A stretch of DNA of 64,000 nt, from assembly GCA_946546945.1 (NCBI GenBank), contig CAMNOU010000013.1, positions 1 through 64,000 on the forward strand. The letters run 5' to 3'. The position numbers and the translations under genes were made by a program. Source of the stretch: an uncultured Lachnospiraceae bacterium (GTDB lineage: Bacteria; Bacillota; Clostridia; Lachnospirales; Lachnospiraceae). Shown in pieces: positions 7,228 to 16,553 of this stretch; position 1 is the first letter of the stretch, and each line of letters opens with the position of its first letter. The notes under the pieces are model-generated. The model was given only the letters and a program-made list of their open reading frames with translations, did no database searches and was not told where the DNA came from.

Positions 7228-9828
7228 ATGCAAGGTGAAATTCGTTTGACTAACTCCAGCACCGGCGGTCCCGTGTTCGTATACGTAAAAGATGGAAAAA
7301 TCGTACGTATTACACCGATGGATTTTGATGAGACAGATCCGGAAGGCTGGACCATTAAGGCAAGAGGCAGAGAGTTTAAAGCTCCGAGATACACAACAAT
7401 TGCTCCTTTTACAGCAGGTCAGAAATCCATGATCTACTCCGATCGTCGGCTGCTTTATCCGATGAAGCGTGTAGATTTTGATCCCAATGGAGAGAGAAAT
7501 ATCCAGAACCGCGGTATTTCCGGATATGAGAGAATCAGCTGGGATGAAGCCACGGATATTGTTGTAAATGAAATCAACAGAATTAAGAGAGAGAGCGGTC
7601 CTGCATCTATTATGTCTACACCGTCATCTCACCATTTGTGGGGCAACGTAGGATATCGTCATTCCACTTACTTCCGTTTCATGAATCTCATGGGATTCAC
7701 ATACGCAGACCACAACCCGGATTCCTAGGAAGGATGGCACTGGGGCGGTATGCATATGTGGGGCTTCTCATGGAGACTTGGATGTCCGGAACAGAATGAT
7801 CTGTTAGAGGATGGTCTGAAATATGCGGAGATGATCGTATTCTGGTCATCCGACCCTGAGGTTAACTCCGGTATTTATGCTGCTTACGAGTCACACATCA
7901 GACGCCGCTGGCTTGATGAACTGGGCGTTAAGATGGTATTTATTGATCCTTTCTTCAACCATTCTGCAAATATGTGGGGAATGAAGTGGTTTTCACCGAA
8001 GGTTGGTACCGACCATGCAATCTCCTTCGCAATTGCTTACACATGGCTGACAGAAGGTACCTATGATAAAGAGTACGTAAAAGACCATGCTTACGGATTT
8101 GAAGAGTGGGCGGAGTATGTACTCGGCAACGGCGAGGATGGAATCCCGAAGACATGTGAGTGGGCCGAGAAAGAGTCCGGCGTTCCCGCATGTGAGATTC
8201 GCGCCCTTGCCCGTGAGTGGGCTAAGAAAAATACCTACCTTGCAGCCGGCGGTATGGGCGGCTGGGGCGGCGCCTGCCGTGCAACCCATGGTATTGAGTG
8301 GGCGCGCGGTATGATTGCTCTTGCAACTATGCAGGGAATGGGTAAACCCGGATCTAACATCTGGTCTACCACACAGGGTGTTCCGACTGACTATGAATTC
8401 TACTTCCCCGGATACGCAGAGGGCGGTATCTCCGGTGATTGCGCGAACTCCGCTGCTGGATTCAAGTTTGCATGGAGAATGTTCGACGGCAAGACCACAT
8501 TCCCGGCTCCGGTCAAGCTGAACTGGGAAGCAGGTCAGCATATCCCCCGTCTGAAGATTCCTGAGTGTATCATGAACGGCAAGTTCGAATGGTACGGCAA
8601 AGGATTCTGCGGAGCTTCCATCGAGGCCCAGATGCATCCGTACCAGTATCCGGCACCCGGATACGGAAAGATTAAGATGTACTGGAAGTATGGCGGACCG
8701 CACATCGGTACCATGACCGCTACGAACAGATACGCGAAGATGTATACATCTGAGAGCCTTGAGTTCGTTGTATCCCAGTCGATCTGGAACGAGGGAGAGG
8801 TAATGTTCGCTGATATTATCCTTCCGGCCTGCACCAACTATGAGAGATGGGATATCTCCGAGTTTGCAAACTGCTCCGGTTATATTCCGGATAACTTCCA
8901 GATGGCGAACAACCGTGTCATTTCCTTACAGGCAAAATGTATCGAGCCGCTTGGTGAATCCAAGTCCGATTACGATATCTATGCTCTTATGTCCAGGAAA
9001 CTCGGTATTTATGATATCTTTACCGAGGGCAAAGACGAACTTGCATGGGTTGAGCAGTATTACAATGCTACGGATTGTCCGAAGCTCATGAGCTGGGAAG
9101 ACTTCTTCAAGAAGGGTTACCTGGTAGTTCCGGACAACCCCAACAGAAAGAAAGCAGTTGCTCTTCGCTGGTTCGCGGAGAACCGTGAGCGCGATACACC
9201 TGACTGGGGTCCGGCGCCCAACCAGACTGTACACCTGAAGGGTCTGCAGACCACGACAGGTAAAGTTGAGTTTATTTCCACATCCATCAAGCGTTTTGAG
9301 GATCAGGGATTTGTTGACGAGTATCGTCCGGCGATGCATAAATATGTTCCCGCATGGGAAAGCTGGCATGCTGAAGTTGCAAAGAAATACCTGCTGGGCA
9401 TGTTATCCCCTCATCCCAGATTCTCCATGCATACCATGGGCGATGCGAAAGACTCCTTCATGCTTGATATCAAGGATCACCGTGTGCTCGTGGACGGCTG
9501 GTATTACTGGATCATCCGTATGAACACCGTTGATGCGGAAGCCCGTGGAATCAAAGATGGTGACTTAGTACGTGCTTACAACGACAGAGGTTCCGTAATC
9601 CTTTGTGCTCAGGTAGGTGAGCGTGTTCAGCCTGGTACTGTTCACTCTTATGAGTCCTGTGCAGAGTATGCACCGCTCGGAAAACCGGGATGCTCCGCAA
9701 ACCGCGGCGGTTGTGTAAATATTCTTACACCGGATCGCTACATGTCCAAATACGCGTGTGGTATGGCACCGAACAGTGCTCAGATTGAAGTAGAAAAATG
9801 GGATGGCGGCATTTACGAGATTTACTAA
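7228..9828 (+). pseudogene. athL: Pyrogallol transhydroxylase large subunit, in-frame TAG at codon 167
   Basis: The frame encodes a DMSO-reductase-family molybdopterin enzyme matching pyrogallol-phloroglucinol transhydroxylase in length (866 codons against about 875 in Pelobacter) and in the lack of an N-terminal Fe-S motif. It is interrupted once, by TAG at 7726-7728, giving pieces 7228-7728 and 7750-9828 in the same frame. The residue before the TAG is Ser166 in HNPDS, predicted to be the Mo-ligating serine (Ser175 in Pelobacter, from memory); H135 and D165 would match the active-site His and Asp. EGWHWGG follows directly, so the TAG probably replaces a TGG tryptophan codon. An AAGGAGG site precedes the start. 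The rest of the gene is intact. Confidence 0.85.
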
Positions 9829-9861
9829 TCTCGTAAATACCCTCAGAAAGGAGAATTCAAG

Positions 9862-10692
9862 ATGAAACAGTGGTATTTAGTAATAGATGTCAGATGGTGC
9901 CATGACTGTAACAACTGCTTTATGGCCTGTAAAGATGAGTTCGTGGGAAATGAGTGGCCCGGATACACAAATGAACAGCCGCGTCACGGACATCGTTGGA
10001 TGAATATCCACAGAAGAGAGCGCGGAAGATATGCCCGCAACGATTATGTTTATCTGCCGATGCCCTGCCAGCACTGCGAGAATGCTCCCTGCCAGAAAGC
10101 AGGCGGCGATGCAGTTACGCGCAGAGAAGATGGAATCGTTATGATTGATATGGAGAAGGCAAAAGGCAACAAAGCGCTTGTGGATTCCTGCCCTTACGGA
10201 GCAATTTACTGGAATGAAGAAGCAAATGTAGCCCAGAAATGTACGCTTTGTTCCCATCTTCTGGACGATCCCGACTGGATACCGGGCATCCCAAGATGTG
10301 CGCACAACTGCCCGACAAAGGCTATCAAAGCTCTTCATGTTGAGCCGGAGGAGATGAAAGTCATCGTAGAAAACGAAGGTCTGGAAGTATTCCATCCGGA
10401 GTATGGAACCAATCCGCATGTATTCTACAAGAACCTGTACAAGTTTACCAAAAACTTTGCATGGGGCGGCGTTCTGATCAATGGCGACTGCTTTGAAAAT
10501 GCGGATGTAGAGCTTAAGAAAGACGGCAAAGTGATCGCAACACAGAAGACAAACTTCTTTGGCGATTATAAGTTTGACGGTCTGGAAGACGGTGATTATG
10601 TAATCAGCATTGATGCAGATGGAAAGAAAAAAGATATTCCGATCACCATCGCAGGCCAGTTTCTCAATCTGGACTATGTAGAATTAGCATAA
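9862..10692 (+). CDS. athS: Pyrogallol transhydroxylase small (Fe-S) subunit
   Basis: A 276-residue iron-sulfur protein, close to the roughly 274 residues of the Pelobacter beta subunit. The N-terminal 200 residues carry ferredoxin-like cysteine groups (CHDCNNCFMAC, CQHCENAPC, CPYGAIYW, CTLCSHLL, CAHNCP), enough for three [4Fe-4S] clusters. Residues from about 205 form a small beta-sandwich of the Cna-B/carboxypeptidase-regulatory type (ENADVELKKDGKVIATQKT), a known trait of this subunit. It follows the large subunit by 33 bases with an AAAGGAG site and ends before a strong terminator. The subunit is intact, unlike its partner. Confidence 0.9.
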   Translation: MKQWYLVIDVRWCHDCNNCFMACKDEFVGNEWPGYTNEQPRHGHRWMNIHRRERGRYARNDYVYLPMPCQHCENAPCQKAGGDAVTRREDGIVMIDMEKAKGNKALVDSCPYGAIYWNEEANVAQKCTLCSHLLDDPDWIPGIPRCAHNCPTKAIKALHVEPEEMKVIVENEGLEVFHPEYGTNPHVFYKNLYKFTKNFAWGGVLINGDCFENADVELKKDGKVIATQKTNFFGDYKFDGLEDGDYVISIDADGKKKDIPITIAGQFLNLDYVELA

Positions 10693-10710
10693 TGGATGCT
10701 TAAGGAACGA

Positions 10711-10738
10711 AAGGCACGGGGTTATCCCGTGCCTTTTG
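10711..10738. terminator. Terminator of the transhydroxylase operon
   Basis: GGCACGGG pairs with CCCGTGCC around a five-base loop, followed by TTTT. On the other strand it covers the end of the convergent gene 10722-11231. Confidence 0.8.
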
Positions 10739-11231
10739 TCAGTGCGATTCCGTGTTTTCTGAAAAAAATCAGAACCAGTCTGTCCCATTCATTTTCCAGT
10801 GATTTATCCATGGAAAAAATGCGGTAGGAAATGCCTGTTGTGCATGTCAGTTCACCGTTTTTATAGTTCAGGTTCAAAAACATTCCGGAGATATCTTCCG
10901 GTGTAAACGATGTCCCGGCGCGCTCAATCGTATTGGCCTGATTCTGAGGGGAGAGCAGAAACACAAAACGGAAGGATTCCGGTTTTCTGCGGCCCTTCAG
11001 CAGTTCCAGACAGAGAGGGCGCACCCGGGCGTAGGGAATATACGAAAGCCCGCTCAGATGCAGGGCTTCTTTCTCGTCTTCAGAATAATAGGTATCACTC
11101 AATGTTCCGTCGATCTGAAAATCACAGGCCTGACGGATCGTGGCTTCTTTCAGAAGGAAGTGGTCGAACATATCGCCTTTCAATAAAGCGGCCGTGAGCG
11201 GCCCGATCTCAGTGATCTGAATCGCTATCAT
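10722..11231 (-). CDS. DUF5721-like protein of unknown function
   Basis: A 169-residue cytoplasmic protein starting MIAIQITEIGPLTAALLKGDMFDHFLLKEA. It has no membrane segment and no catalytic motif I can name. It looks like a small clostridial family I know as DUF5721, recalled rather than checked. It is convergent with the transhydroxylase operon and its stop codon lies inside the shared terminator. Function is unknown, and the neighbourhood gives no clear clue since the next gene on either side is on the other strand. Confidence 0.7.
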   Translation of the reverse strand: MIAIQITEIGPLTAALLKGDMFDHFLLKEATIRQACDFQIDGTLSDTYYSEDEKEALHLSGLSYIPYARVRPLCLELLKGRRKPESFRFVFLLSPQNQANTIERAGTSFTPEDISGMFLNLNYKNGELTCTTGISYRIFSMDKSLENEWDRLVLIFFRKHGIALTKGTG

Positions 11232-11359
11232 AAAAACTCCTGTTCACAAAAGATATATAATATGGTATGATTAGTTTTTAAGGAAATAAAACAGATCTGT
11301 TTTGACATGATAAAACAGGGATCTGTTTTTCATTATATATAGAGATGAAAGGAAAAGCA

Positions 11360-12643
11360 ATGTTAAAAGAAGATATGAATGCTGTGATACAGATGCTGAA
11401 AGAATCAGTTTCCTCATATCATACTGTTCTGGCGGCTGAACGGCGCCTTGTCGAAGACGGATTTCAAAAACTGCAGATGCAGGAAGTATGGAATTTAAAA
11501 AATGAGGGAAAATACTATATCATACACCGGGATTCTTCGCTTTTTGCGTTTACGGTCGGACGGGATCTGAACAGGGAGATTCCTTTCCGTATTGCTGCGG
11601 CGCACACGGATTTCCCGGGGCTGTATATCAAAGCTGCTCCGCAGTTGAACAGACACGGATATCAGCAGCTGAATGTGGAAGTGTACGGCGGACCGATCCT
11701 GAATACTTGGCTGGACCGCCCGCTGAGCGCTGCAGGCCGTGTGGCTGTCAGAAGTACGAATGTTATGAAGCCGGACATTCACATTGTGGATCTCAAAGAG
11801 CCTTTTTGTACAATTCCGAATCTTGCGATTCATATGAACAGTAAGGTCAATCAGGGAGTGGAACTGAACCGCCAGATCGATCTTCTCCCTGTTGCGGGGC
11901 TGGGATCCCCCTCTGATCAGGAGAACGGATTTGTCTCCTGGCTGGCAGACCGCATGCAGGTGGAACCGGAGGATATCCTGGATTTTGATCTGTATCTGTA
12001 CTGCACGGATGAGCCTGCTTTTGTAGGCATGGGCAGGGAGTTTTTATCGGCGTCCCATCTGGATAACACGGCCGGAGTGATGTCTGTGCTTGATGGGATC
12101 AGAGGTGAAATATCGGATTCCGGAGTCAATGTGGCGGCTCTCTTTGACAACGAAGAGGTCGGAAGCCATACCGCACAGGGGGCCGGATCCGCGCTGTTTT
12201 CGAATCTGCTGAGAAAAATCTGCAGAAGTCTGCCTTCTCCGGTATCAGAGGATGTGCTGTATGACAGTATGATGCTTTCCGTAGATGCGGCGCATGGCGT
12301 TCATCCGAATCACCCCGAAAAAGCGGATCTTGTGCTGCAGCCGGTGCCCGGGAAGGGCTTTTGTATCAAGGAGGCCTGCTCACAGTCCTATCAGACAGAC
12401 AGTAGTGTGATTGCTGTCATTCAGCAGATCTGCGACCGTGAGAATATACCGTATCAGAAATATGCGAACCGTTCGGATATCACAGGCGGAAGTACCCTGG
12501 GAGGGATTGCTTCTGCTTTTCTGCCTGTGGCAATTGTCGATATCGGTGTGCCCCTTCTGGCCATGCATTCGATTCGGGAACTGGCGGGGGAGGCAGACCT
12601 GAAAGCAATATCTGATTTTATCTATGCATTTTACAGGGCTTAA
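11360..12643 (+). CDS. apeB: M18 family aminopeptidase
   Basis: A 427-residue zinc aminopeptidase of family M18, which removes N-terminal, often acidic, residues from peptides in the cytoplasm. The metal and catalytic motifs are all visible: AAHTDFPG (His82), HLDNTAGVM (bridging Asp), FDNEEVGSHT (Glu pair), SVDAAHGVHPNH and the C-terminal GGSTLGG. Start 11360 is preferred over the ATG at 11345 because AAAGGAAAAG lies at the right distance. It appears monocistronic or coupled to the lipoprotein gene 36 bases downstream. Confidence 0.9.
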   Translation: MLKEDMNAVIQMLKESVSSYHTVLAAERRLVEDGFQKLQMQEVWNLKNEGKYYIIHRDSSLFAFTVGRDLNREIPFRIAAAHTDFPGLYIKAAPQLNRHGYQQLNVEVYGGPILNTWLDRPLSAAGRVAVRSTNVMKPDIHIVDLKEPFCTIPNLAIHMNSKVNQGVELNRQIDLLPVAGLGSPSDQENGFVSWLADRMQVEPEDILDFDLYLYCTDEPAFVGMGREFLSASHLDNTAGVMSVLDGIRGEISDSGVNVAALFDNEEVGSHTAQGAGSALFSNLLRKICRSLPSPVSEDVLYDSMMLSVDAAHGVHPNHPEKADLVLQPVPGKGFCIKEACSQSYQTDSSVIAVIQQICDRENIPYQKYANRSDITGGSTLGGIASAFLPVAIVDIGVPLLAMHSIRELAGEADLKAISDFIYAFYRA

Positions 12644-12679
12644 AAAAGCCGGATGCACCTGCTGCCAAAGGAGAGGAAG

Positions 12680-13882
12680 ATGAGAAAAAGAAAATATCTG
12701 ATAACCGGCGCTGCTGCAGCGGTGTGCTTCCTTTTGCTGGCAGGCTGTGATGCTGCGGATTTTACACAGATACAGGAACCGTCCTCCGCTGTGGAAAGTA
12801 AGGCGCCTGTTCAGATGCCAAAGGAGGAGAATCCTGCAGAACCGCTTGCGGCTGAAAGCATTTCGCTGGAAAAATATGCGTATCAGATGCTGGATGATGA
12901 GGAAAAGAAGGTATACGATGAATTGGTATATGCTTTTCTGAACCGTGAGGAAGATGTTACAGTTGCAACACTGAGTCCGGAGAAAATGGAGCATGCCTAT
13001 AACGCTGTGCGTGCGGATTACTGCAATCTGTTCTGGGTAGACCGGCTGTCCTATGTGATCTACAGCCTTGGAGATGAGACAACATCCATTGAAATCACAC
13101 CGGAATTTACGATGACGGCAGAAGAACAGGAACAGATCCAGACGCAGATCGATGCGGAGGCAGAGCGTATGCTGTCCGGTGCGCCGCTTGACGGCAGCGA
13201 TTTTGATAAGGCTCTTTATGTCTATGAAACGCTGATCCGTGAAGTGGATTATGTGGAGAATTCCGAAAACAATCAGAACATTATCAGTGTTTTTGTCAAT
13301 CACCAGACAATCTGCCAGGGATATGCCTACGCAACGCAATACCTGCTGGAACGGCTGGGAATCCCCTGCACGACCGTAGTCGGAACCGTTGCGGATGGTG
13401 AGACGCACGCATGGAATCTGGTCGTTCTGGATGGAGAGTATTATTATATCGATACGACCTGGGGGAATTCCCAGTTTGTGTACAGGAATCAGGATGAAAC
13501 AGAGTCCGACGGCACAGGGGATGAAAGCCGGAAGTATCTGGATTATGATTATTTCGGCGCGACGACAGCGAGCCTGACGGCGACACATACACCGGATCCG
13601 GAGTTCCCGATGCCGGAATGTTCGGCGACTGCGGACAATTATTATGTTCACGAGGGACTCTATATCGACACCTGGGATGCAGACCGGATCGGCACGATCA
13701 TATCGGACGGACTGGAAGAGGGAGAGGATGATGTCCAGATTAAATTTGCGGATCAGGCTCTGTATGAGGAAGCTTTATCCTATTTTATAGAGGACAGTCA
13801 TTTGTTTGATTATTGCAGCGGGATGGAGTCTGTACAGTACCTGGAAAATACGGACAGCAATATTCTGACCATTCTGTTCTGA
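12680..13882 (+). CDS. Lipoprotein with transglutaminase-like domain
   Basis: A 400-residue secreted lipoprotein. A basic start RKRK, a hydrophobic stretch and the lipobox LLAGC (cysteine near residue 23) mark it for lipid anchoring. The central domain is a transglutaminase-like protease/amidase fold with the triad Cys (TICQGYAYA), His (ETHAWNLV) and Asp (YYIDTTWG). Such proteins are thought to act on peptides or the cell wall outside the membrane. Start 12680 follows an AAAGGAGAGG site. The C-terminal 100 residues are acidic and unassigned. The substrate is not predictable. Confidence 0.8.
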   Translation: MRKRKYLITGAAAAVCFLLLAGCDAADFTQIQEPSSAVESKAPVQMPKEENPAEPLAAESISLEKYAYQMLDDEEKKVYDELVYAFLNREEDVTVATLSPEKMEHAYNAVRADYCNLFWVDRLSYVIYSLGDETTSIEITPEFTMTAEEQEQIQTQIDAEAERMLSGAPLDGSDFDKALYVYETLIREVDYVENSENNQNIISVFVNHQTICQGYAYATQYLLERLGIPCTTVVGTVADGETHAWNLVVLDGEYYYIDTTWGNSQFVYRNQDETESDGTGDESRKYLDYDYFGATTASLTATHTPDPEFPMPECSATADNYYVHEGLYIDTWDADRIGTIISDGLEEGEDDVQIKFADQALYEEALSYFIEDSHLFDYCSGMESVQYLENTDSNILTILF

Positions 13883-13925
13883 TTCGCAGAAAGCGTACTG
13901 GATCAAGGCTTCGCTGATTTGACAG

Positions 13926-13955
13926 TTGAAAAAACATTCCTGTTTGTTATATAAT
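13926..13955 (+). promoter_or_regulatory. Promoter of the sulfotransferase gene
   Basis: TTGAAA (13926-13931) and TATAAT (13950-13955) with an 18-base spacer. Confidence 0.55.
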
Positions 13956-14018
13956 AGGAACACTTAAAATTTGCAAAAGATATACAGGAGATTCCCTGCG
14001 GGAAAGACGGCAGTATTT

Positions 14019-15128
14019 ATGGAAAAGACAACGATCAATTTATCGCATAATTTACTTGGATGCAGGTTTGACAACTGGCTCCGCCTGAAACGTTCCAATC
14101 CGATCACAGATAAGAAAGAGGCAAGACTGATCACTGCAGTGACGTTTGTGCTGGGGATACCGGCTTTACTGGAATGGCTGATTTTTTACCGGCCGGTCAG
14201 GAAGACCAGGATCACAAAGGATCCGGTTTATATCGTGGGGTTCTGGAGGTCCGGAACGACCTTCCTGCAGAACCTTCTTACCAGAGATCCGCAGTTCGCG
14301 TGGTTCGATCCGGTAAAGACGGTGACGTTCAACAATTGTATCCTGATGAAGCATGTGCTTGCAAAGGCGCAGAAGAAGCTGCTGCAGGGCGCCCGGCCGA
14401 TGGACAATCTGGAGTATACGCTGAATCTGCCTATGGAGGAGGTTTTTGCGCAGGCAACGATTTCCACGCAGGCGATCAGTCATATGCTGGTGTTCCCGGA
14501 TGGAGGGAACGGGGTGAAATATATTGAAACAGCGTTTATCGATGAGCAGGATGAAAAGAAACAGAGGGAATGGAGAAAGGCATACGATTATATTTTGAAA
14601 AAGGTGACTTACCTTTGCGGGGGCAGACAGCTTTTGCTGAAAAGTCCCGAGAACACCTGCCGGATCGGAGAGCTGAAGCGCTGTTATCCGGGGGCAAAAT
14701 TCATTAATATCTACCGGAATCCCTATTCGGTCGTCATGTCGACGATCAATATGTTTACAAAAGAAATGAATCTGCTCTGTCTGAATACGCCGGCTCCTTA
14801 CGAGGTTATTGAGGACGTGGCCATCAGCCTGTTTGAGCGGATTTACAGAAAAGCGTTCCGTGAGCTGGAGGAGATGCCGGAGGAGGATCATATCGATATC
14901 TGTTATGAGGATTTCTGTAAAGATCCGGAAGGTTTTGTGAAAATGATGTATGAACATCTGGGAATCGGCGGATATGAGGCGGCGAAGCCGTACTTTGATG
15001 AGTATCTGGACAGCCAGAAAAACTATCAGAAGAATAAATTTCATCTGGATCCGGCGCTGCGCGAGAAGATCAACAGCAGGCTCGGTTTCTACTTTGAGCA
15101 TTACGGATATGAGATGATTACCGAATAA
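14019..15128 (+). CDS. Sulfotransferase family protein
   Basis: A 369-residue protein of the PAPS-dependent sulfotransferase fold. The 5'-phosphosulfate loop is GFWRSGTTFLQNLL near residue 78, and the 3'-phosphate site is in INIYRNPYSVVMSTI. It probably transfers sulfate from PAPS to a hydroxyl group of a lipid, glycan or small molecule. A hydrophobic patch near residues 40-55 may touch the membrane. An in-frame TTG at 13971 would add 16 residues but lacks a ribosome site; the site before 14019 is also weak, so the start is uncertain. No PAPS synthesis genes are in the window. Confidence 0.8.
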   Translation: MEKTTINLSHNLLGCRFDNWLRLKRSNPITDKKEARLITAVTFVLGIPALLEWLIFYRPVRKTRITKDPVYIVGFWRSGTTFLQNLLTRDPQFAWFDPVKTVTFNNCILMKHVLAKAQKKLLQGARPMDNLEYTLNLPMEEVFAQATISTQAISHMLVFPDGGNGVKYIETAFIDEQDEKKQREWRKAYDYILKKVTYLCGGRQLLLKSPENTCRIGELKRCYPGAKFINIYRNPYSVVMSTINMFTKEMNLLCLNTPAPYEVIEDVAISLFERIYRKAFRELEEMPEEDHIDICYEDFCKDPEGFVKMMYEHLGIGGYEAAKPYFDEYLDSQKNYQKNKFHLDPALREKINSRLGFYFEHYGYEMITE

Positions 15129-15165
15129 ATGTGTGATTTTTGAGAGATTGTAAAAGGAGGATTTT

Positions 15166-16548
15166 ATGACGGATGTAAATGAAATGATGAGCTTCGATGA
15201 GATGGGTGAAGTGCGCGAGAACATGCAGAAGCTCGAAAAAGCACTTCTGTGCACACATCACATTGACCCGAATCTTTATGTAGAATATGATGTAAAAAGA
15301 GGATTAAGAGATTCCGACGGAAAGGGGGTTCTGACAGGTCTGACCGAGATATCCGATGTCAATGCCTTCAATCTGGAGAACGGGCGCAGGATTCCCGCGG
15401 ACGGCAGTCTGTATTACCAGGGTGTCAATATTGTCGATCTGATTGAAGGAATGCAGGGGAGAAAGTTCGGTTTTGAGGAGACCACGTACCTTCTTCTGTT
15501 CGGCAAGCTTCCGAGTGAAAAGGAGATGGAGCATTTCTTTTCTGTCATGTCAAAGATGGAGTCTTTGAGCGGCCGTTTTGTGCGCGATGTCGTGATGAAG
15601 GCTTCTTCTCAGAATATTATGAACGCGATGCAAAGATGTGTCCTGACACTGTATACATATGATGAAAATCCGGAGGATATCTCTCCTTCCAATGTATTGC
15701 GTCAGTGTCTGGAGCTGATTGCGAAGCTGCCGATGATCGCGGTCTATTCTTATCATTCCTATCTGCATTTCAGAAAAGATGAGATGCTGGTGATCCGAAA
15801 TCCTGAGAAAGGGCTCTCGCTGGCAGAAAACTTCCTGCATATGCTCCGGCCGAACGGGAAATATACGGAGCTGGAGGCAAAGGTTCTGGATACGGCGCTG
15901 ATTTTGCATGCAGAGCATGGCGGCGGAAACAATTCTACCTTTACCACCCACGTAGTCACATCTTCCGGCACAGATACCTATTCTTCCACGGCGGCTTCTC
16001 TGGGATCCCTGAAAGGACCCCGGCACGGCGGCGCCAATCTGAAGGTACAGCATATGTTTGCGGATATCAAGGAGCATGTGAAGGACTGGAAGAATGAGAC
16101 GGAGGTGGAAGAGTACCTGCAGAAGATCCTGGACAGGAAGGCTTTTGACCGCGCCGGACTGATCTACGGCATGGGGCATGCGGTCTATACGCTGTCCGAT
16201 CCCAGAGAGATCATATTGAAGAAGTATGCGCGGATGCTTGCCGAGGAAAAGGGAATGATGGACGAATTCGAACTCTACGAGATGGTGGAGAACCTCGCAG
16301 GCAGACTGATCATGGTACAGCGCAAAATGCAGAAAAATGTGTGCGCAAATGTCGATTTCTACAGCGGGTTTGTGTATTCCATGCTGAACATTCCGGAGGA
16401 ACTGTTCACACCGATTTTCGCGATCGCGCGTATGCCGGGATGGAGCGCGCACCGTCTGGAAGAACTGATCAATGCCAGCAAAATCATACGTCCGGCATAC
16501 AAATACGTCGGATCGCACTGTGATTATATTACAATGGATGAAAGGTGA
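15166..16548 (+). CDS. Citrate/2-methylcitrate synthase
   Basis: A 460-residue citrate synthase family enzyme that condenses acetyl-CoA (or propionyl-CoA) with oxaloacetate. Conserved blocks include HAEHGGGNNSTFTTHV with the first catalytic His, GPRHGGAN, and GMGHAVYTLSDPR with the second. It is a little longer than typical bacterial enzymes, with an extra N-terminal 45 residues. AAAGGAGG precedes the start. In anaerobic clostridia it usually feeds glutamate synthesis. It lies 38 bases after the sulfotransferase and 6 bases before the sulfhydrylase gene. Citrate and methylcitrate synthase cannot be told apart here. Confidence 0.88.
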   Translation: MTDVNEMMSFDEMGEVRENMQKLEKALLCTHHIDPNLYVEYDVKRGLRDSDGKGVLTGLTEISDVNAFNLENGRRIPADGSLYYQGVNIVDLIEGMQGRKFGFEETTYLLLFGKLPSEKEMEHFFSVMSKMESLSGRFVRDVVMKASSQNIMNAMQRCVLTLYTYDENPEDISPSNVLRQCLELIAKLPMIAVYSYHSYLHFRKDEMLVIRNPEKGLSLAENFLHMLRPNGKYTELEAKVLDTALILHAEHGGGNNSTFTTHVVTSSGTDTYSSTAASLGSLKGPRHGGANLKVQHMFADIKEHVKDWKNETEVEEYLQKILDRKAFDRAGLIYGMGHAVYTLSDPREIILKKYARMLAEEKGMMDEFELYEMVENLAGRLIMVQRKMQKNVCANVDFYSGFVYSMLNIPEELFTPIFAIARMPGWSAHRLEELINASKIIRPAYKYVGSHCDYITMDER

Positions 16549-16553
16549 AAGAG

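Noticed and set aside
7726-7728. Selenocysteine insertion at the transhydroxylase stop codon
   Set aside because: The codon is TAG, not TGA, and the family uses a serine Mo ligand, which is already present just before it.
7726-7728. Pyrrolysine at the same codon as the main explanation
   Set aside because: No pyl genes or tRNA are in the window, many genes here stop normally at TAG, and a TGG to TAG mutation is simpler. It is left open only as a check.
12380-13651. 423-codon minus-strand open frame
   Set aside because: It is the complement of the aminopeptidase and transglutaminase genes, with no ribosome site and implausible composition.
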